Origin: CAJXQU01 sp965223825 | GTDB taxonomy: Bacteria > Pseudomonadota > Gammaproteobacteria > CAJXQU01 | Direction: 5' to 3' | Assembly: GCA_965223825.1 (NCBI GenBank) | Contig: OZ245018.1 | Location: 3,224,001 to 3,288,000, forward strand | Length of the DNA stretch: 64,000 nucleotides | Part shown: piece by piece, positions 17,594-26,284 of the stretch | Layout: the number at the start of each line of letters is the position of its first letter | Position numbering within the stretch: the first letter of the stretch is position 1 | Notes under the pieces: model-generated | The model's database searches: none | Told to the model about the DNA's origin: nothing | The model's input: the letters and a program-made list of their open reading frames with translations, nothing else | Made by a program: the position numbers and the translations under genes

Positions 17594-17915
17594 GACTCAT
17601 CGAGGATGAACATATTCGATTCGATTTCGAAGTTGCAGTTATGGAAAAACTGCAGCCTACTTTTAAAAATACGGCTCTGTAACGGCAGGTAATACGTCAG
17701 AAATCAATAGTGGTTCGGGGCAGCATTAGTGTTGATGGAAAAAAGCCGTGTGGAAACAAAAGGGCTATAACCATAGTGAAAATGTTGGGTTACTTCATCG
17801 TCGCTGTTGATCCTGCCATCATGGGGATTGGTTCGGCACCTGCGGTGCTTAAACTCTTGGAAAAGCGAGTGTTCACATTGATGAAATTGGTGTTTGGGAG
17901 CTAGATTTTGTCAAC
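17594..17915 (+). pseudogene. Thiolase (acetyl-CoA acyltransferase) remnant with frameshifts
   Basis: In successive frames the plus strand gives DEHIRFDFEVAVMEKLQPTF and KNTAL, then TAGNTSEINSGSGAALVLME, then VDPAIMGIGSAPAVLKLLEK, then ASVHIDEIGVWEL. These align in order with the central to C-terminal part of thiolases (DEGIR..., VTAGNSSQINDGAAAL, DPAIMGIGPVPA, IDDIxLWEVNEAF). At least three frame changes (near 17683, 17720-17725 and 17865) are needed, and the N-terminal half and the GxG end are missing. The IS right end at 17580 is 14 bases before it. The 64-codon open frame at 17710-17904 is only a piece of this remnant. Confidence 0.8.
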
Positions 17916-18016
17916 GGCAGATACGCTATTTTCACTATGTATATCGGCGATAGACGAGATCAACATTAATAAGTGCAATCATACTCATCTCTAAGTCTCT
18001 TTAAAATGGTGCTTCC

Positions 18017-18676
18017 TTAACTATGTTTTCTTGCATATAGACGATAACAAGCAGCCAACACTAAGCAAACACAACCGGGAGCGAGTAACGCTTTAAATTT
18101 GAAATAGCTAAACAAATACGTTCCAAATGTACCGCCAAAGATAAATCCGGTGATGATCAGTAAAAAAAGCATGGCTTTTCGTTTATCAAATGCTTCACCT
18201 CTTAACACTGAGCCCAACATGATGCCTAAATCGGTAAAAATACCTGTCAGGTGGGTTGTGCGGATAACCGCGCCACTGTATTTAGTCGCTAAGGCATTTT
18301 GAAGGCCGCAGGCTGCTGATGCGGCAAAGTGTCCGGAATAAGAACCATTTGATAATAAATAGAAGGCGACAAATAAGAGAAACGCTTCCAACAACAAGGC
18401 TGTTTCATAATGGCGCCCTAGCTTTAACGTACCGCCATGCAGTAAGAAACCAGACAATGACGCACCCATGAAAAAAGCAAACAACACACCGACTAGATGG
18501 AAAGTCGTCTCAAATGAATAATCAAAAAAACTCGTACCCAATAGAGTTGCTGTGCCTGAAAGATGTGACACCGATTGATGCTCAAACCCTAATAGACCAA
18601 TGACATTTATACAGCCCGCAACAAACGCTAAGATAAATGCCCCGTACTCGATCCACTTTGGTAATTTAGATATCAA
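18017..18676 (-). CDS. DUF1275 (YoaK-like) integral membrane protein
   Basis: The 219 residues contain about six transmembrane segments and the DUF1275 hallmarks: an N-terminal FVAGCINVIGLLGF, SHLSGTATLLG, a middle CGLQNALATKYSGAVIRTTH with LTGIFTDLG, and hydrophobic helices at the end. The function is unknown; relatives are polytopic inner-membrane proteins. The only plausible start is TTG at 18676, since a stop lies two codons upstream; AGG lies 4-6 bases before it. It is divergent from the next small secreted protein across 247 bases that hold no other gene. Confidence 0.85.
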   Translation of the reverse strand: MISKLPKWIEYGAFILAFVAGCINVIGLLGFEHQSVSHLSGTATLLGTSFFDYSFETTFHLVGVLFAFFMGASLSGFLLHGGTLKLGRHYETALLLEAFLLFVAFYLLSNGSYSGHFAASAACGLQNALATKYSGAVIRTTHLTGIFTDLGIMLGSVLRGEAFDKRKAMLFLLIITGFIFGGTFGTYLFSYFKFKALLAPGCVCLVLAACYRLYARKHS

Positions 18677-18923
18677 TACCTATTCCCATGCGGCGAACTA
18701 TTACATACGCCTGTTAAAAATAACGAATACTATTATTTTAGTATTTCCAACAATTCATAGAACTAAAATCCAACATTCCTTTCACTTCGTTTTTTACACC
18801 CTCCTCCCCCTAACAATAAATAACCATTCTCACCGAGTGTATCTCTAAAACTCGACTAGTCTTTAATATAGGTCACGTTACTATTCGTGACTTTTCTCAA
18901 TCAAAATTCTGGGAGGGAATGCT

Positions 18924-19151
18924 TTGAATAAACCTATTCTTGCTATAGCTATTGCTCTACTCACGATTACAGGCGCTTCTGAAATTGCTTTTGCATTACT
19001 CGACTCCGAAAACATCGAACGGCAACCTGTTACGTTTTATTCTGGTCACACACACGACAAGAATGGCCATGCGCTTGGCGCACCAGCCCACAGTGGTGGA
19101 CTTGATAGAAAAGGCTGTCACAACAAGTCTGCTCCTTATCACTGTCATTAA
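18924..19151 (+). CDS. Small secreted YHYH-domain protein
   Basis: This 75-residue protein has a signal peptide (about residues 1-25, ending AFA), and the mature part ends with SGGLDRKGCHNKSAPYHCH, the His/Cys-rich signature of YHYH-domain proteins, often found at the C-terminus of short exported proteins. Metal binding is plausible from the clustered His and Cys, but the function is unknown. Start is TTG at 18924, six bases after GGGAGGGA. An intrinsic terminator follows seven bases after the stop. Confidence 0.75.
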   Translation: MNKPILAIAIALLTITGASEIAFALLDSENIERQPVTFYSGHTHDKNGHALGAPAHSGGLDRKGCHNKSAPYHCH

Positions 19152-19157
19152 TCTTTT

Positions 19158-19194
19158 TTCCTCCCCCACCGTAACAAGGTGGGGGAGGAATTTT
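19158..19194. terminator. Intrinsic terminator after the YHYH gene
   Basis: A 13-base stem (arms 19158-19170 and 19178-19190, GC-rich CCTCCCCCACC core, 7-base loop) is followed by TTTT and preceded by six T, so it could work in both directions. Confidence 0.9.
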
Positions 19195-19304
19195 CATGCT
19201 CTTTTTCTTTGATCATCGTCAGTCGTAAAAGTGTACTAAATTTGAACTTCCACCTCCTTCACGATTGATTTTCTCACAATACACGGCTTTTCTAAAATCC
19301 ATCT

Positions 19305-19314
19305 TTGTCGACAA
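19305..19314. promoter_or_regulatory. Candidate GntR operator, upstream copy
   Basis: TTGTCGACAA is a perfect 10-base palindrome 75 bases upstream of the GntR start codon. A second TGTCGACA lies closer to the gene. Paired palindromes of this size are the usual binding sites of FadR-subfamily GntR regulators, so autoregulation and control of acnD-prpF are likely. Confidence 0.55.
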
Positions 19315-19367
19315 TTTATCGATTATAACTTGATAATACGGGAAATGATGGTATTGTTTTTTAAACA

Positions 19368-19375
19368 TGTCGACA
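19368..19375. promoter_or_regulatory. Candidate GntR operator, proximal copy
   Basis: TGTCGACA at 19368-19375 (ATGTCGACAAT in context) repeats the core of the palindrome at 19305. The two centres are about 62 bases apart and bracket AT-rich promoter-like sequence. The site ends 13 bases before the ATG, a position suited to repression. Confidence 0.55.
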
Positions 19376-19388
19376 ATTGTACAGAATC

Positions 19389-20078
19389 ATGCGTGCTACT
19401 AATCCCGTACGACAACAGCCAGTCACCACGGCAGATAAGGTCTTTGAAGAAATCCAGAGTGCGATCGTGGAGGGGAGAATCCGATCAGGTTCTAAAATCA
19501 GCGAGCCTGAATTGGCCAAAGAATATCAGGTTAGTCGTTCGACCTTGCGTGAGGCGCTTAATCGACTTGAAAAGTGTCATCTGATTGAACGTAAGGCAAA
19601 TGTCGGTTCACGCGTGGTGGAGTGCACGATCAAAGGCTTGCTGGATTTATACGAAACACGTGAAGCACTTGAGGGCATGGCATGTCGGCTAGCGGCAGAA
19701 AATATCACCAATGAGGAGATTGATCAGCTCGAAACGATGCTGCAATTACACGCGAGTGATGCTGATGTAAAAAACGGCATTGCTTATTATCAAGAAGAGG
19801 GTGATCTGGATTTTCACTACAAAGTGATTCTCGCCAGTCATAACCAACAATTGATCAATTTACTCTGCGGCCAGCTCTACCACTTGGTGCGCATGTATCG
19901 CATCCAATTCGGTATGGTGAACAGTCCACGAGTGACGAAAGCGTTCGACGAACACAGTCGCATTGTTGCGGCAATTATTGATCGGGACGGCGAGCTGGCT
20001 GAGATGTTAATGCGCCGACATATCAAAGTCTCGCGTAAAAATATCGAAAAGAAACTCGCTGATCAGGCTGCTGAATGA
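19389..20078 (+). CDS. GntR-family (FadR/FCD) transcriptional regulator of the methylcitrate genes
   Basis: The protein has an N-terminal winged helix-turn-helix (residues about 15-75, RSGSKISEPELAKEYQVSRS) and a C-terminal FCD ligand domain (about 85-220) with the expected acidic and histidine residues (LDFHYKVILASHN, EHSRIVAAI). Adjacency to acnD-prpF (42-base gap) suggests control of propionate/2-methylcitrate catabolism, in the place often held by a GntR-type regulator of prp genes. The ATG at 19389 is chosen over the TTG at 19377. Confidence 0.82.
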   Translation: MRATNPVRQQPVTTADKVFEEIQSAIVEGRIRSGSKISEPELAKEYQVSRSTLREALNRLEKCHLIERKANVGSRVVECTIKGLLDLYETREALEGMACRLAAENITNEEIDQLETMLQLHASDADVKNGIAYYQEEGDLDFHYKVILASHNQQLINLLCGQLYHLVRMYRIQFGMVNSPRVTKAFDEHSRIVAAIIDRDGELAEMLMRRHIKVSRKNIEKKLADQAAE

Positions 20079-20120
20079 TCATTTCGTCCTTTCCTTACAA
20101 AACGATTTCCCCATAAAAAC

Positions 20121-22715
20121 ATGATGAATTCCAATTACCGAAAACCCTTACCCGGGACAAAACTCGATTATTATGACACGCGTTCTGCCGTTAACGAGAT
20201 TCAAGCCGGAGCCTACGAAAAACTGCCGTACACTTCACGCGTGTTGGCAGAAAATCTCGTTCGACGCTGTCCACCAGAAACATTAACGGCCTCGCTCAAG
20301 CAGCTCATCGAACGTAAACGTGATCTCGATTTTCCTTGGTTTCCTGCACGCGTCGTTTGTCATGATATTTTGGGCCAGACCGCACTTGTTGATCTTGCTG
20401 GGTTGCGTGATGCGATCGCAGAACAAGGCGGTGATCCGTCAAAAGTAAATCCGGTCGTACCGACCCAATTGATTGTTGATCACTCTCTGGCCGTGGAACA
20501 TGCTGGTTTCGAACACGACGCGTTTGAAAAAAATCGCGCAATAGAAGATCGACGTAATGATGATCGCTTTCATTTTATAAATTGGACAAAAACGGCATTC
20601 AAAAATATTGATGTGATCCAGCCGGGAAATGGCATCATGCATCAAATTAATTTAGAAAAAATGTCACCGGTTATTCATGATCGCGATGGCGTGGCCTTCC
20701 CGGATACGCTGGTCGGCACAGACAGCCATACACCGCACGTTGATGCGCTAGGTGTGATCGCGATCGGCGTCGGGGGCTTAGAAGCAGAAAGCGTCATGTT
20801 GGGGCGTGCGTCGTACATGCGTTTACCGGATATTGTCGGCGTAGAATTAACCGGCAAACGTCAGCCTGGTATTACCGCGACTGATATCGTCCTCGCGATC
20901 ACTGAGTTTCTGCGTAAGGAAAAAGTTGTTTCAACTTACTTAGAATTTTTCGGTGAAGGCGCGGCTGATCTGACTCTCGGCGATCGCGCGACCATTTCGA
21001 ACATGACGCCAGAATTCGGCGCATCCGCCGGAATGTTTTATATCGATGAAAAAACCATTGATTATCTAAAATTAACCGGCCGCGATGATCAGCAGGTAAA
21101 GCTGGTTGAAACCTACGCGAAAGCAACCGGGCTCTGGGCCGACAACTTGCAAGATGCCGAATACGAACGCGTATTATCTTTTGATCTTTCCAGCGTGGGG
21201 CGAAATATTGCAGGACCGTCTAATCCGCACCGTCGTGTGTCGACAGCGGATCTTGCCGCGCAAGGTATTGCCGGTAATGTGGAAAACGAAGACGGCTTAA
21301 TGCCCGACGGCGCATGCATTATTGCGGCGATCACCAGTTGTACAAATACCAGCAATCCGCGCAATGTGATCGCCGCCGGTTTGCTTGCACGCAATGCAAA
21401 CGCACACGGCCTGACACGTAAACCTTGGGTGAAAACCTCACTCGCTCCTGGCTCAAAAGCAGTACAACTTTATCTTGAAGATGCGAATCTATTAGGCGAA
21501 TTAGAAGCGCTGGGCTTTGGTATTGTGGGTTTTGCTTGCACGACCTGTAACGGCATGAGCGGTGCGCTGGATCCGGCAATTCAAAAAGAAGTGGTTGATC
21601 GTGATCTTTACGCAACGGCCGTTTTATCCGGTAACCGAAATTTTGATGGGCGTATTCATCCGTATGCGAAACAAGCTTTCCTCGCCTCGCCGCCGTTAGT
21701 CGTTGCCTATGCGATCGCCGGTACGATTCGTTTTGATATTGAAAAAGATAGTCTGGGCAAGGATGAAAATGGTAAAGACCTGACCCTGAAAGACATCTGG
21801 CCGAGTGACGAAGAGATTGATGCGGTAATATCAAAACACGTCAAACCCGAACAGTTCCGCAAGGTATATGAACCGATGTTTACGCTCGCCGTAGATGATG
21901 TAGAAAAAACCAATCCGCTGTATGACTGGCGGCCACAAAGTACGTATATCCGACGACCACCGTATTGGGAAGGCGCGCTGGCCGGTGAACGATCCATGAA
22001 AAACATGCGCCCTCTTGCGGTGCTAGGAGACAACATCACCACCGATCATTTATCACCGTCCAATGCCATTCTGCTCGATAGCGCGGCCGGGGCATATTTA
22101 GATAAAATGGGTTTACCGGAAGTAGATTTTAATTCTTACGCAACGCATCGCGGCGATCACTTAACTGCACAACGCGCGACTTTTGCCAATCCGAAATTAT
22201 TAAATGAAATGGTCACCGACAATGGTCAGATCCAGCAAGGTTCTCTGGCTCGCATTGAGCCGGAAGGTAAAGTCAGCCGCATGTGGGAAGCAATCGAAAT
22301 TTACATGAACCGCAAACAACCGCTGATCATTATTGCCGGTGCAGATTATGGTCAGGGATCATCACGCGATTGGGCAGCAAAAGGCGTACGCCTGGCCGGT
22401 GTGGAAGTAATCGTTGCGGAAGGATTTGAACGCATTCACCGGACGAACTTGGTCGGCATGGGTGTCTTACCCGTTGAATTTATGCCGGGTGAAAACCGCA
22501 AGACATATACGATCGATGGCACGGAAACATTTGATGTGATCGGTGATCGTACACCGGGTACGATGCTCAACTTATTGATCAACCGGACGAATGGCGAATC
22601 AATCACGGTACCGGTGAAGTGTCGATTGGATACGGCAGAAGAAGTCTCGATCTATGAAGCGGGTGGTGTCTTACAACGTTTTGCGCAGGACTTTCTTGCC
22701 TCAGCCAGCGCCTAA
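20121..22715 (+). CDS. acnD: Fe/S-dependent 2-methylcitrate dehydratase AcnD
   Basis: The 864 residues match AcnD of the aconitase family from end to end (RKPLPGTKLDYYDTRSAVNE, PTQLIVDHSLAVEHAG). The [4Fe-4S] ligands are C407 (SCTNTSNPRN) and C473/C476 (GFACTTCNG). The swivel domain includes DYGQGSSRDWAAKG. AcnD dehydrates 2-methylcitrate and needs PrpF, which is the next gene, to complete the reaction that PrpD performs alone elsewhere. The gene follows the GntR regulator closely and has no own ribosome binding site of note. Confidence 0.95.
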   Translation: MMNSNYRKPLPGTKLDYYDTRSAVNEIQAGAYEKLPYTSRVLAENLVRRCPPETLTASLKQLIERKRDLDFPWFPARVVCHDILGQTALVDLAGLRDAIAEQGGDPSKVNPVVPTQLIVDHSLAVEHAGFEHDAFEKNRAIEDRRNDDRFHFINWTKTAFKNIDVIQPGNGIMHQINLEKMSPVIHDRDGVAFPDTLVGTDSHTPHVDALGVIAIGVGGLEAESVMLGRASYMRLPDIVGVELTGKRQPGITATDIVLAITEFLRKEKVVSTYLEFFGEGAADLTLGDRATISNMTPEFGASAGMFYIDEKTIDYLKLTGRDDQQVKLVETYAKATGLWADNLQDAEYERVLSFDLSSVGRNIAGPSNPHRRVSTADLAAQGIAGNVENEDGLMPDGACIIAAITSCTNTSNPRNVIAAGLLARNANAHGLTRKPWVKTSLAPGSKAVQLYLEDANLLGELEALGFGIVGFACTTCNGMSGALDPAIQKEVVDRDLYATAVLSGNRNFDGRIHPYAKQAFLASPPLVVAYAIAGTIRFDIEKDSLGKDENGKDLTLKDIWPSDEEIDAVISKHVKPEQFRKVYEPMFTLAVDDVEKTNPLYDWRPQSTYIRRPPYWEGALAGERSMKNMRPLAVLGDNITTDHLSPSNAILLDSAAGAYLDKMGLPEVDFNSYATHRGDHLTAQRATFANPKLLNEMVTDNGQIQQGSLARIEPEGKVSRMWEAIEIYMNRKQPLIIIAGADYGQGSSRDWAAKGVRLAGVEVIVAEGFERIHRTNLVGMGVLPVEFMPGENRKTYTIDGTETFDVIGDRTPGTMLNLLINRTNGESITVPVKCRLDTAEEVSIYEAGGVLQRFAQDFLASASA

Positions 22716-22769
22716 AAAAGATTTTTTATACACGCATTTTAAGTGTTAATACCCGCAGGAAATTTTCTC

Positions 22770-23966
22770 ATGTCACATGCAGCACAAATTAAAATCCGAG
22801 CAACCTATATGCGTGGTGGCACGAGTAAAGGGGTCTTTTTTAATCTCAGCGATTTACCAGAGTTCGCGCAAACACCGGGTGCTGATCGTGATGCCTTATT
22901 ACTTCGCGTGATCGGCAGTCCTGATCCTTACGGTAAACAAATTGACGGCATGGGCGGCGCGACATCAAGCACCAGTAAAACGGTGATCCTTGCTAAAAGC
23001 AGCAAAGCTGATCACGATGTGGATTATTTATTTGGGCAAGTTTCGATTGATAAACCGTTTGTCGACTGGAGTGGTAATTGTGGCAACTTATCCGCTGCAG
23101 TCGGGCCATTTGCAATCAGTAATGGATTAATTGATGCTGATCGCATTCCAAAAAATGGCCTTGCAACAGTCAGGATATGGCAGGCAAATATCGGTAAAAC
23201 CATCATCGCGCAGGTACCGATAAACAATGGCGCGGTTCAGGAAACCGGTGATTTTGAATTAGATGGTGTTACCTTTCCCGCTGCAGAAATTGAAATTGAA
23301 TTTCTCGATCCCGGTGCCGATGGTGCTTTATTTCCGACGGGTAAGGTTATCGAAGATCTGGATGTTCCGGGAGTTGGCTTACTGAAAGCCACAATGATTA
23401 ATGCCGGTATTCCCACTATTTTTGTCACTGCGGAAGAAATTAACTACACCGGTAGTGAGCTTCAGGACGCGATCAATAACGATGAAAATGCGCTTAGTAT
23501 GTTCGAAAAAATTCGCGCTTACGGTGCTGTCCGCATGGGACTTATTTCTGATCTTGATGAAGCCGCAACGCGACAACACACACCCAAAATAGCCTTCGTT
23601 TCAAAGCCGCAGGATTATGTTACATCTAATGGAAAATTGATCTCAGAAAATGATGTCGATTTACTCGTCCGCGCGTTATCGATGGGCAAACTGCATCACG
23701 CCATGATGGGTACGGCTGCAGTCGCGATCGGAACAGCTGCAGCGATTCCGGGAACGTTGGTGAACCTTGCCGCGAGTAAAAATCAAGAAAACCATGCTCG
23801 ATCTTCAGTGCGTTTCGGCCACCCATCTGGGACCTTAAAAGTCGGTGCAGAAGCAAATTTACTAAACGGGGAATGGCGCGTCACCAAAGCTAATATGAGT
23901 CGTAGCGCTAGGGTTTTAATGCGAGGAGACGTTTATATCCCGGATGAAAACCTATCCCATTTTTAA
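22770..23966 (+). CDS. prpF: 2-methylaconitate isomerase PrpF
   Basis: The protein of 398 residues has the family N-terminus IRATYMRGGTSKGVFFNLSD, DGMGGATSSTSKTVIL, and the catalytic-core segment DWSGNCGNLSAAVGPFAI. PrpF isomerises the aconitate product of AcnD to the cis form used by the next step. I start at ATG 22770 after GCAGGA; the GTG at 22743 adds nine residues that are not conserved-looking. It is 54 bases after acnD and ends the operon. Confidence 0.94.
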   Translation: MSHAAQIKIRATYMRGGTSKGVFFNLSDLPEFAQTPGADRDALLLRVIGSPDPYGKQIDGMGGATSSTSKTVILAKSSKADHDVDYLFGQVSIDKPFVDWSGNCGNLSAAVGPFAISNGLIDADRIPKNGLATVRIWQANIGKTIIAQVPINNGAVQETGDFELDGVTFPAAEIEIEFLDPGADGALFPTGKVIEDLDVPGVGLLKATMINAGIPTIFVTAEEINYTGSELQDAINNDENALSMFEKIRAYGAVRMGLISDLDEAATRQHTPKIAFVSKPQDYVTSNGKLISENDVDLLVRALSMGKLHHAMMGTAAVAIGTAAAIPGTLVNLAASKNQENHARSSVRFGHPSGTLKVGAEANLLNGEWRVTKANMSRSARVLMRGDVYIPDENLSHF

Positions 23967-24023
23967 TCAATATTATTCTATACATTTATCAGAAACCCTC
24001 TTCATTAAAATTCATGCCTATCT

Positions 24024-24500
24024 CTATAATTCGAAATCTTCATTAACTCGAATCAGCGTAAAAATGGATTCTGATGTATAAGATTCGTATTTAAACGATA
24101 TCTCATCAAGCTGAATTATTTTATATGCATTGTAATTACTTGCTAAACCATCACGCACAACACTTAGCCTATCTCCTTCCAACCAACCTTGGTAAATTGA
24201 AAAATAGATAGGTCCTGAAATTCCCCACTGACCAAGTTCAATATTTTTTTCGACACGATCATCTGCAAAAGTTCGTTTGAACGTTATTTTATATGAACCA
24301 TTCGCGAATCGTTCTGTTAGCTGTTCTCTTATACCGTTTTCAATTGGCTGTTTTCCATACCAACGGCCAACCATTAAATCCCAACGAGCAGCATTGTATT
24401 CTTCAGTTTCATCGGAAACATCAATGACAGGCACATCGGAGGTTAACGTACTCGCACATCCTTGTAATAAGATCAGTACACATACCGTAATTATTTTCAT
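24024..24500 (-). CDS. Lipoprotein of unknown function
   Basis: The signal sequence ends in the lipobox LLQGC with Cys15, so the mature protein is a membrane-anchored lipoprotein. The remainder (WDLMVGRWYGKQPIENG, GSYKITFKRTF) has the look of a small lipocalin-like beta-barrel or META-like domain with a WxxxxGRWYG motif. No family is certain. It is read towards prpF, tail to tail, and its DNA is AT-rich. It lies 68 bases downstream of the minus-strand oxidase cluster and might be its last gene. Confidence 0.6.
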   Translation of the reverse strand: MKIITVCVLILLQGCASTLTSDVPVIDVSDETEEYNAARWDLMVGRWYGKQPIENGIREQLTERFANGSYKITFKRTFADDRVEKNIELGQWGISGPIYFSIYQGWLEGDRLSVVRDGLASNYNAYKIIQLDEISFKYESYTSESIFTLIRVNEDFEL

Positions 24501-24568
24501 TAAATCTCATCCTTAATCAGTCAATATAATCATTACTTTTACTAGCAGAAACTAGAGAAAAATAATCT

Positions 24569-25780
24569 TTATAACGTTTCTAAAAAATAAATAATATCGG
24601 ATTTTTCATTTTCATTAAGTTCCAAAGATACAATTTCAGTATCCTTTTTTGGTGATAAATAATGTTCGATGACTTCTACCAAACTGGTTGCGCGCCCATC
24701 ATGAAAATACGGTGCCGTATATTTTAATCCTCTTAAGCTCGGTGTTTTATACGCACCTTCGGTACGTCTATGCGGATCTTGATTCATATAACGAATTGAC
24801 GAGCAATCCTTTGCTTTTGCATCACTATATACACCAAGACAATTAAACTCATCGATTAACACTGCGCGCATTCCGAGGCTGCGGCCAAAGTCGAGCGGTA
24901 GCTCTTTAAAACGCCCAGTTCCAATATTATGAAACCCACCATTTGTGAATAAAGGCCCATTGTGACATTGCAAACAACGCGTACGCTGATCATCAATAAA
25001 AAGTTTTAAACCATTCCGCTCTTGCTTAGTTAATATGGAGTTTGCTTTCTCTACTTCTTGATTATTTAACGCCTGTGCATAACGATCAAACTTTGATTTT
25101 TTTGGTAATAATGTTCGTTCATATGCAGCGATTATTTTCCCAACACGACTGAAGATTACGTTTATTTTCTTTTGTTGATTTGACGATAAAGAATGCCATG
25201 CATTTTGAACATCGCTATTGCCATAAGGGCTTGCACGATCGGGAAGGTTGTTCAAAACAATGATGTTCTGATCATCTTTGAATATTTCTTGATACGCTTT
25301 CCGGTAGGGTTTGTTATCAAGGATTAATCTAACAATAGAGAGTCGATCACCCGCCATCTCTTCAGGTGCTTCAAGTGGTGTCAAGGCTTGCGACCACAAT
25401 GAATCTCTACGCCCATCCCAATAAAACCAATCTTGATATGCACCACCTATGAGGCTAGGCGTGTTCCTTGATATTACTTTGTCTGTAGCACTACGGCTTG
25501 TAGCATTTTTTTTGCCATCAGTAAAATATCGATTCGGCTGATGACAACTAGCACACGCCGTTTTCTTATCGCCACTTAAGCGAGCATCAAAAAATAACTT
25601 CTCGCCTAATAAGATCGCATTAACATTTTCAGAAATGGAGTTTGACGGGCTTGGTATGGGCTTACTTAAATTATCGATCGACAACGAGTTGATCTTCCTG
25701 ATCTCAGCTTCGCTCCATTTCTCAGCCATAACATTCTCTGTTGAGAATAAGAATAAAATAAAAATAAACCAATGCATCAT
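24569..25780 (-). CDS. Dihaem cytochrome c peroxidase/MauG-like protein
   Basis: An N-terminal signal sequence (ending VMA) precedes two CxxCH haem sites at residues 76-80 (CASCHQ) and 269-273 (CLQCHN), the spacing of bacterial dihaem cytochrome c peroxidases and MauG. Other family blocks are LGEKLFFDARLSG, RNTPSLIGGAYQDWFYWDGR, ALTPLEAPEEMAG and KTPSLRGLKYTAPYFHDGR. It is periplasmic and reduces H2O2, or, if MauG-like, modifies a partner protein. ATG at 25780 lies five bases past the upstream stop; the longer frame from 25846 overlaps that gene. Neighbouring genes suggest it serves the copper radical oxidase fusion. Confidence 0.88.
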   Translation of the reverse strand: MMHWFIFILFLFSTENVMAEKWSEAEIRKINSLSIDNLSKPIPSPSNSISENVNAILLGEKLFFDARLSGDKKTACASCHQPNRYFTDGKKNATSRSATDKVISRNTPSLIGGAYQDWFYWDGRRDSLWSQALTPLEAPEEMAGDRLSIVRLILDNKPYRKAYQEIFKDDQNIIVLNNLPDRASPYGNSDVQNAWHSLSSNQQKKINVIFSRVGKIIAAYERTLLPKKSKFDRYAQALNNQEVEKANSILTKQERNGLKLFIDDQRTRCLQCHNGPLFTNGGFHNIGTGRFKELPLDFGRSLGMRAVLIDEFNCLGVYSDAKAKDCSSIRYMNQDPHRRTEGAYKTPSLRGLKYTAPYFHDGRATSLVEVIEHYLSPKKDTEIVSLELNENEKSDIIYFLETL

Positions 25781-25784
25781 TAGC

Positions 25785-26252
25785 TTAATAGTTAATATAA
25801 AATTTAAAATTAATTTTATCTTTATCCTCAGTGCTGGTGATATCAAAGTCCATTATCCATTCACCCGCCATATTGAATTTCAAGCCCTCGATTAGATAGG
25901 TTCCATCACCTAAATACTCAGTGATTTGTGGTTGCGTCGGTAAACCATGCCCATGCGATGGCATGCCACCTCCAATTTTTATTTGTGCAGGAAACACGCT
26001 TTCACCGTACTGGTTGATCAGCGTCAAATGCCACTGCTGAAACTGTCCGATTTTTGCTTCGCCATTGACGAGGCTCAACGTGCCTGTGAATTTAGACTGA
26101 TCGGACTCAGCCATCCACTGCTGATTTTCCGCAGGCTCTGCAGCGCTGATAAATTGATGTGTAAATAGTGCAAGACCAATAATTAATAATTTACTTTTTA
26201 ACAGAAAATTATTGTTTCTTTTATTTACTACGTACATCCCAAAATTGTTCAT
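25785..26252 (-). CDS. YtkA/FixH-like exported protein
   Basis: A signal or anchor segment (about residues 18-37, ending ISA) precedes a single immunoglobulin-like domain with the YtkA signature GGGMPSHGHGLPTQPQIT and GLKFNMAGEWIMDFDI. His/Met residues in MPSHGHG suggest copper binding, and relatives are found next to cytochrome assembly and copper handling genes. It lies 32 bases downstream of the large oxidase fusion and four bases before the peroxidase, so the three appear to form an operon. Copper supply to the oxidase is an inference. Confidence 0.75.
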   Translation of the reverse strand: MNNFGMYVVNKRNNNFLLKSKLLIIGLALFTHQFISAAEPAENQQWMAESDQSKFTGTLSLVNGEAKIGQFQQWHLTLINQYGESVFPAQIKIGGGMPSHGHGLPTQPQITEYLGDGTYLIEGLKFNMAGEWIMDFDITSTEDKDKINFKFYINY

Positions 26253-26284
26253 CCTTGAACCCCTTCTTGTTCACGATTTCATTT

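Noticed and set aside
17710..17723. GTGGTTCGGGGCAG resembles the reverse complement of the tRNA-Phe 3' end (one mismatch), a possible attachment site.
   Set aside because: It lies within the thiolase remnant, where it codes for the conserved NSGSGAA segment, and it is in the inverted orientation, so chance explains it.
17710..17904. 64-codon open frame as an independent gene
   Set aside because: It contains VDPAIMGIGSAP in frame with, and is flanked by, other thiolase pieces; it is part of a pseudogene.
21331..21834. 167-codon frame on the minus strand inside acnD
   Set aside because: It is antisense to the conserved AcnD core and has no independent signal.
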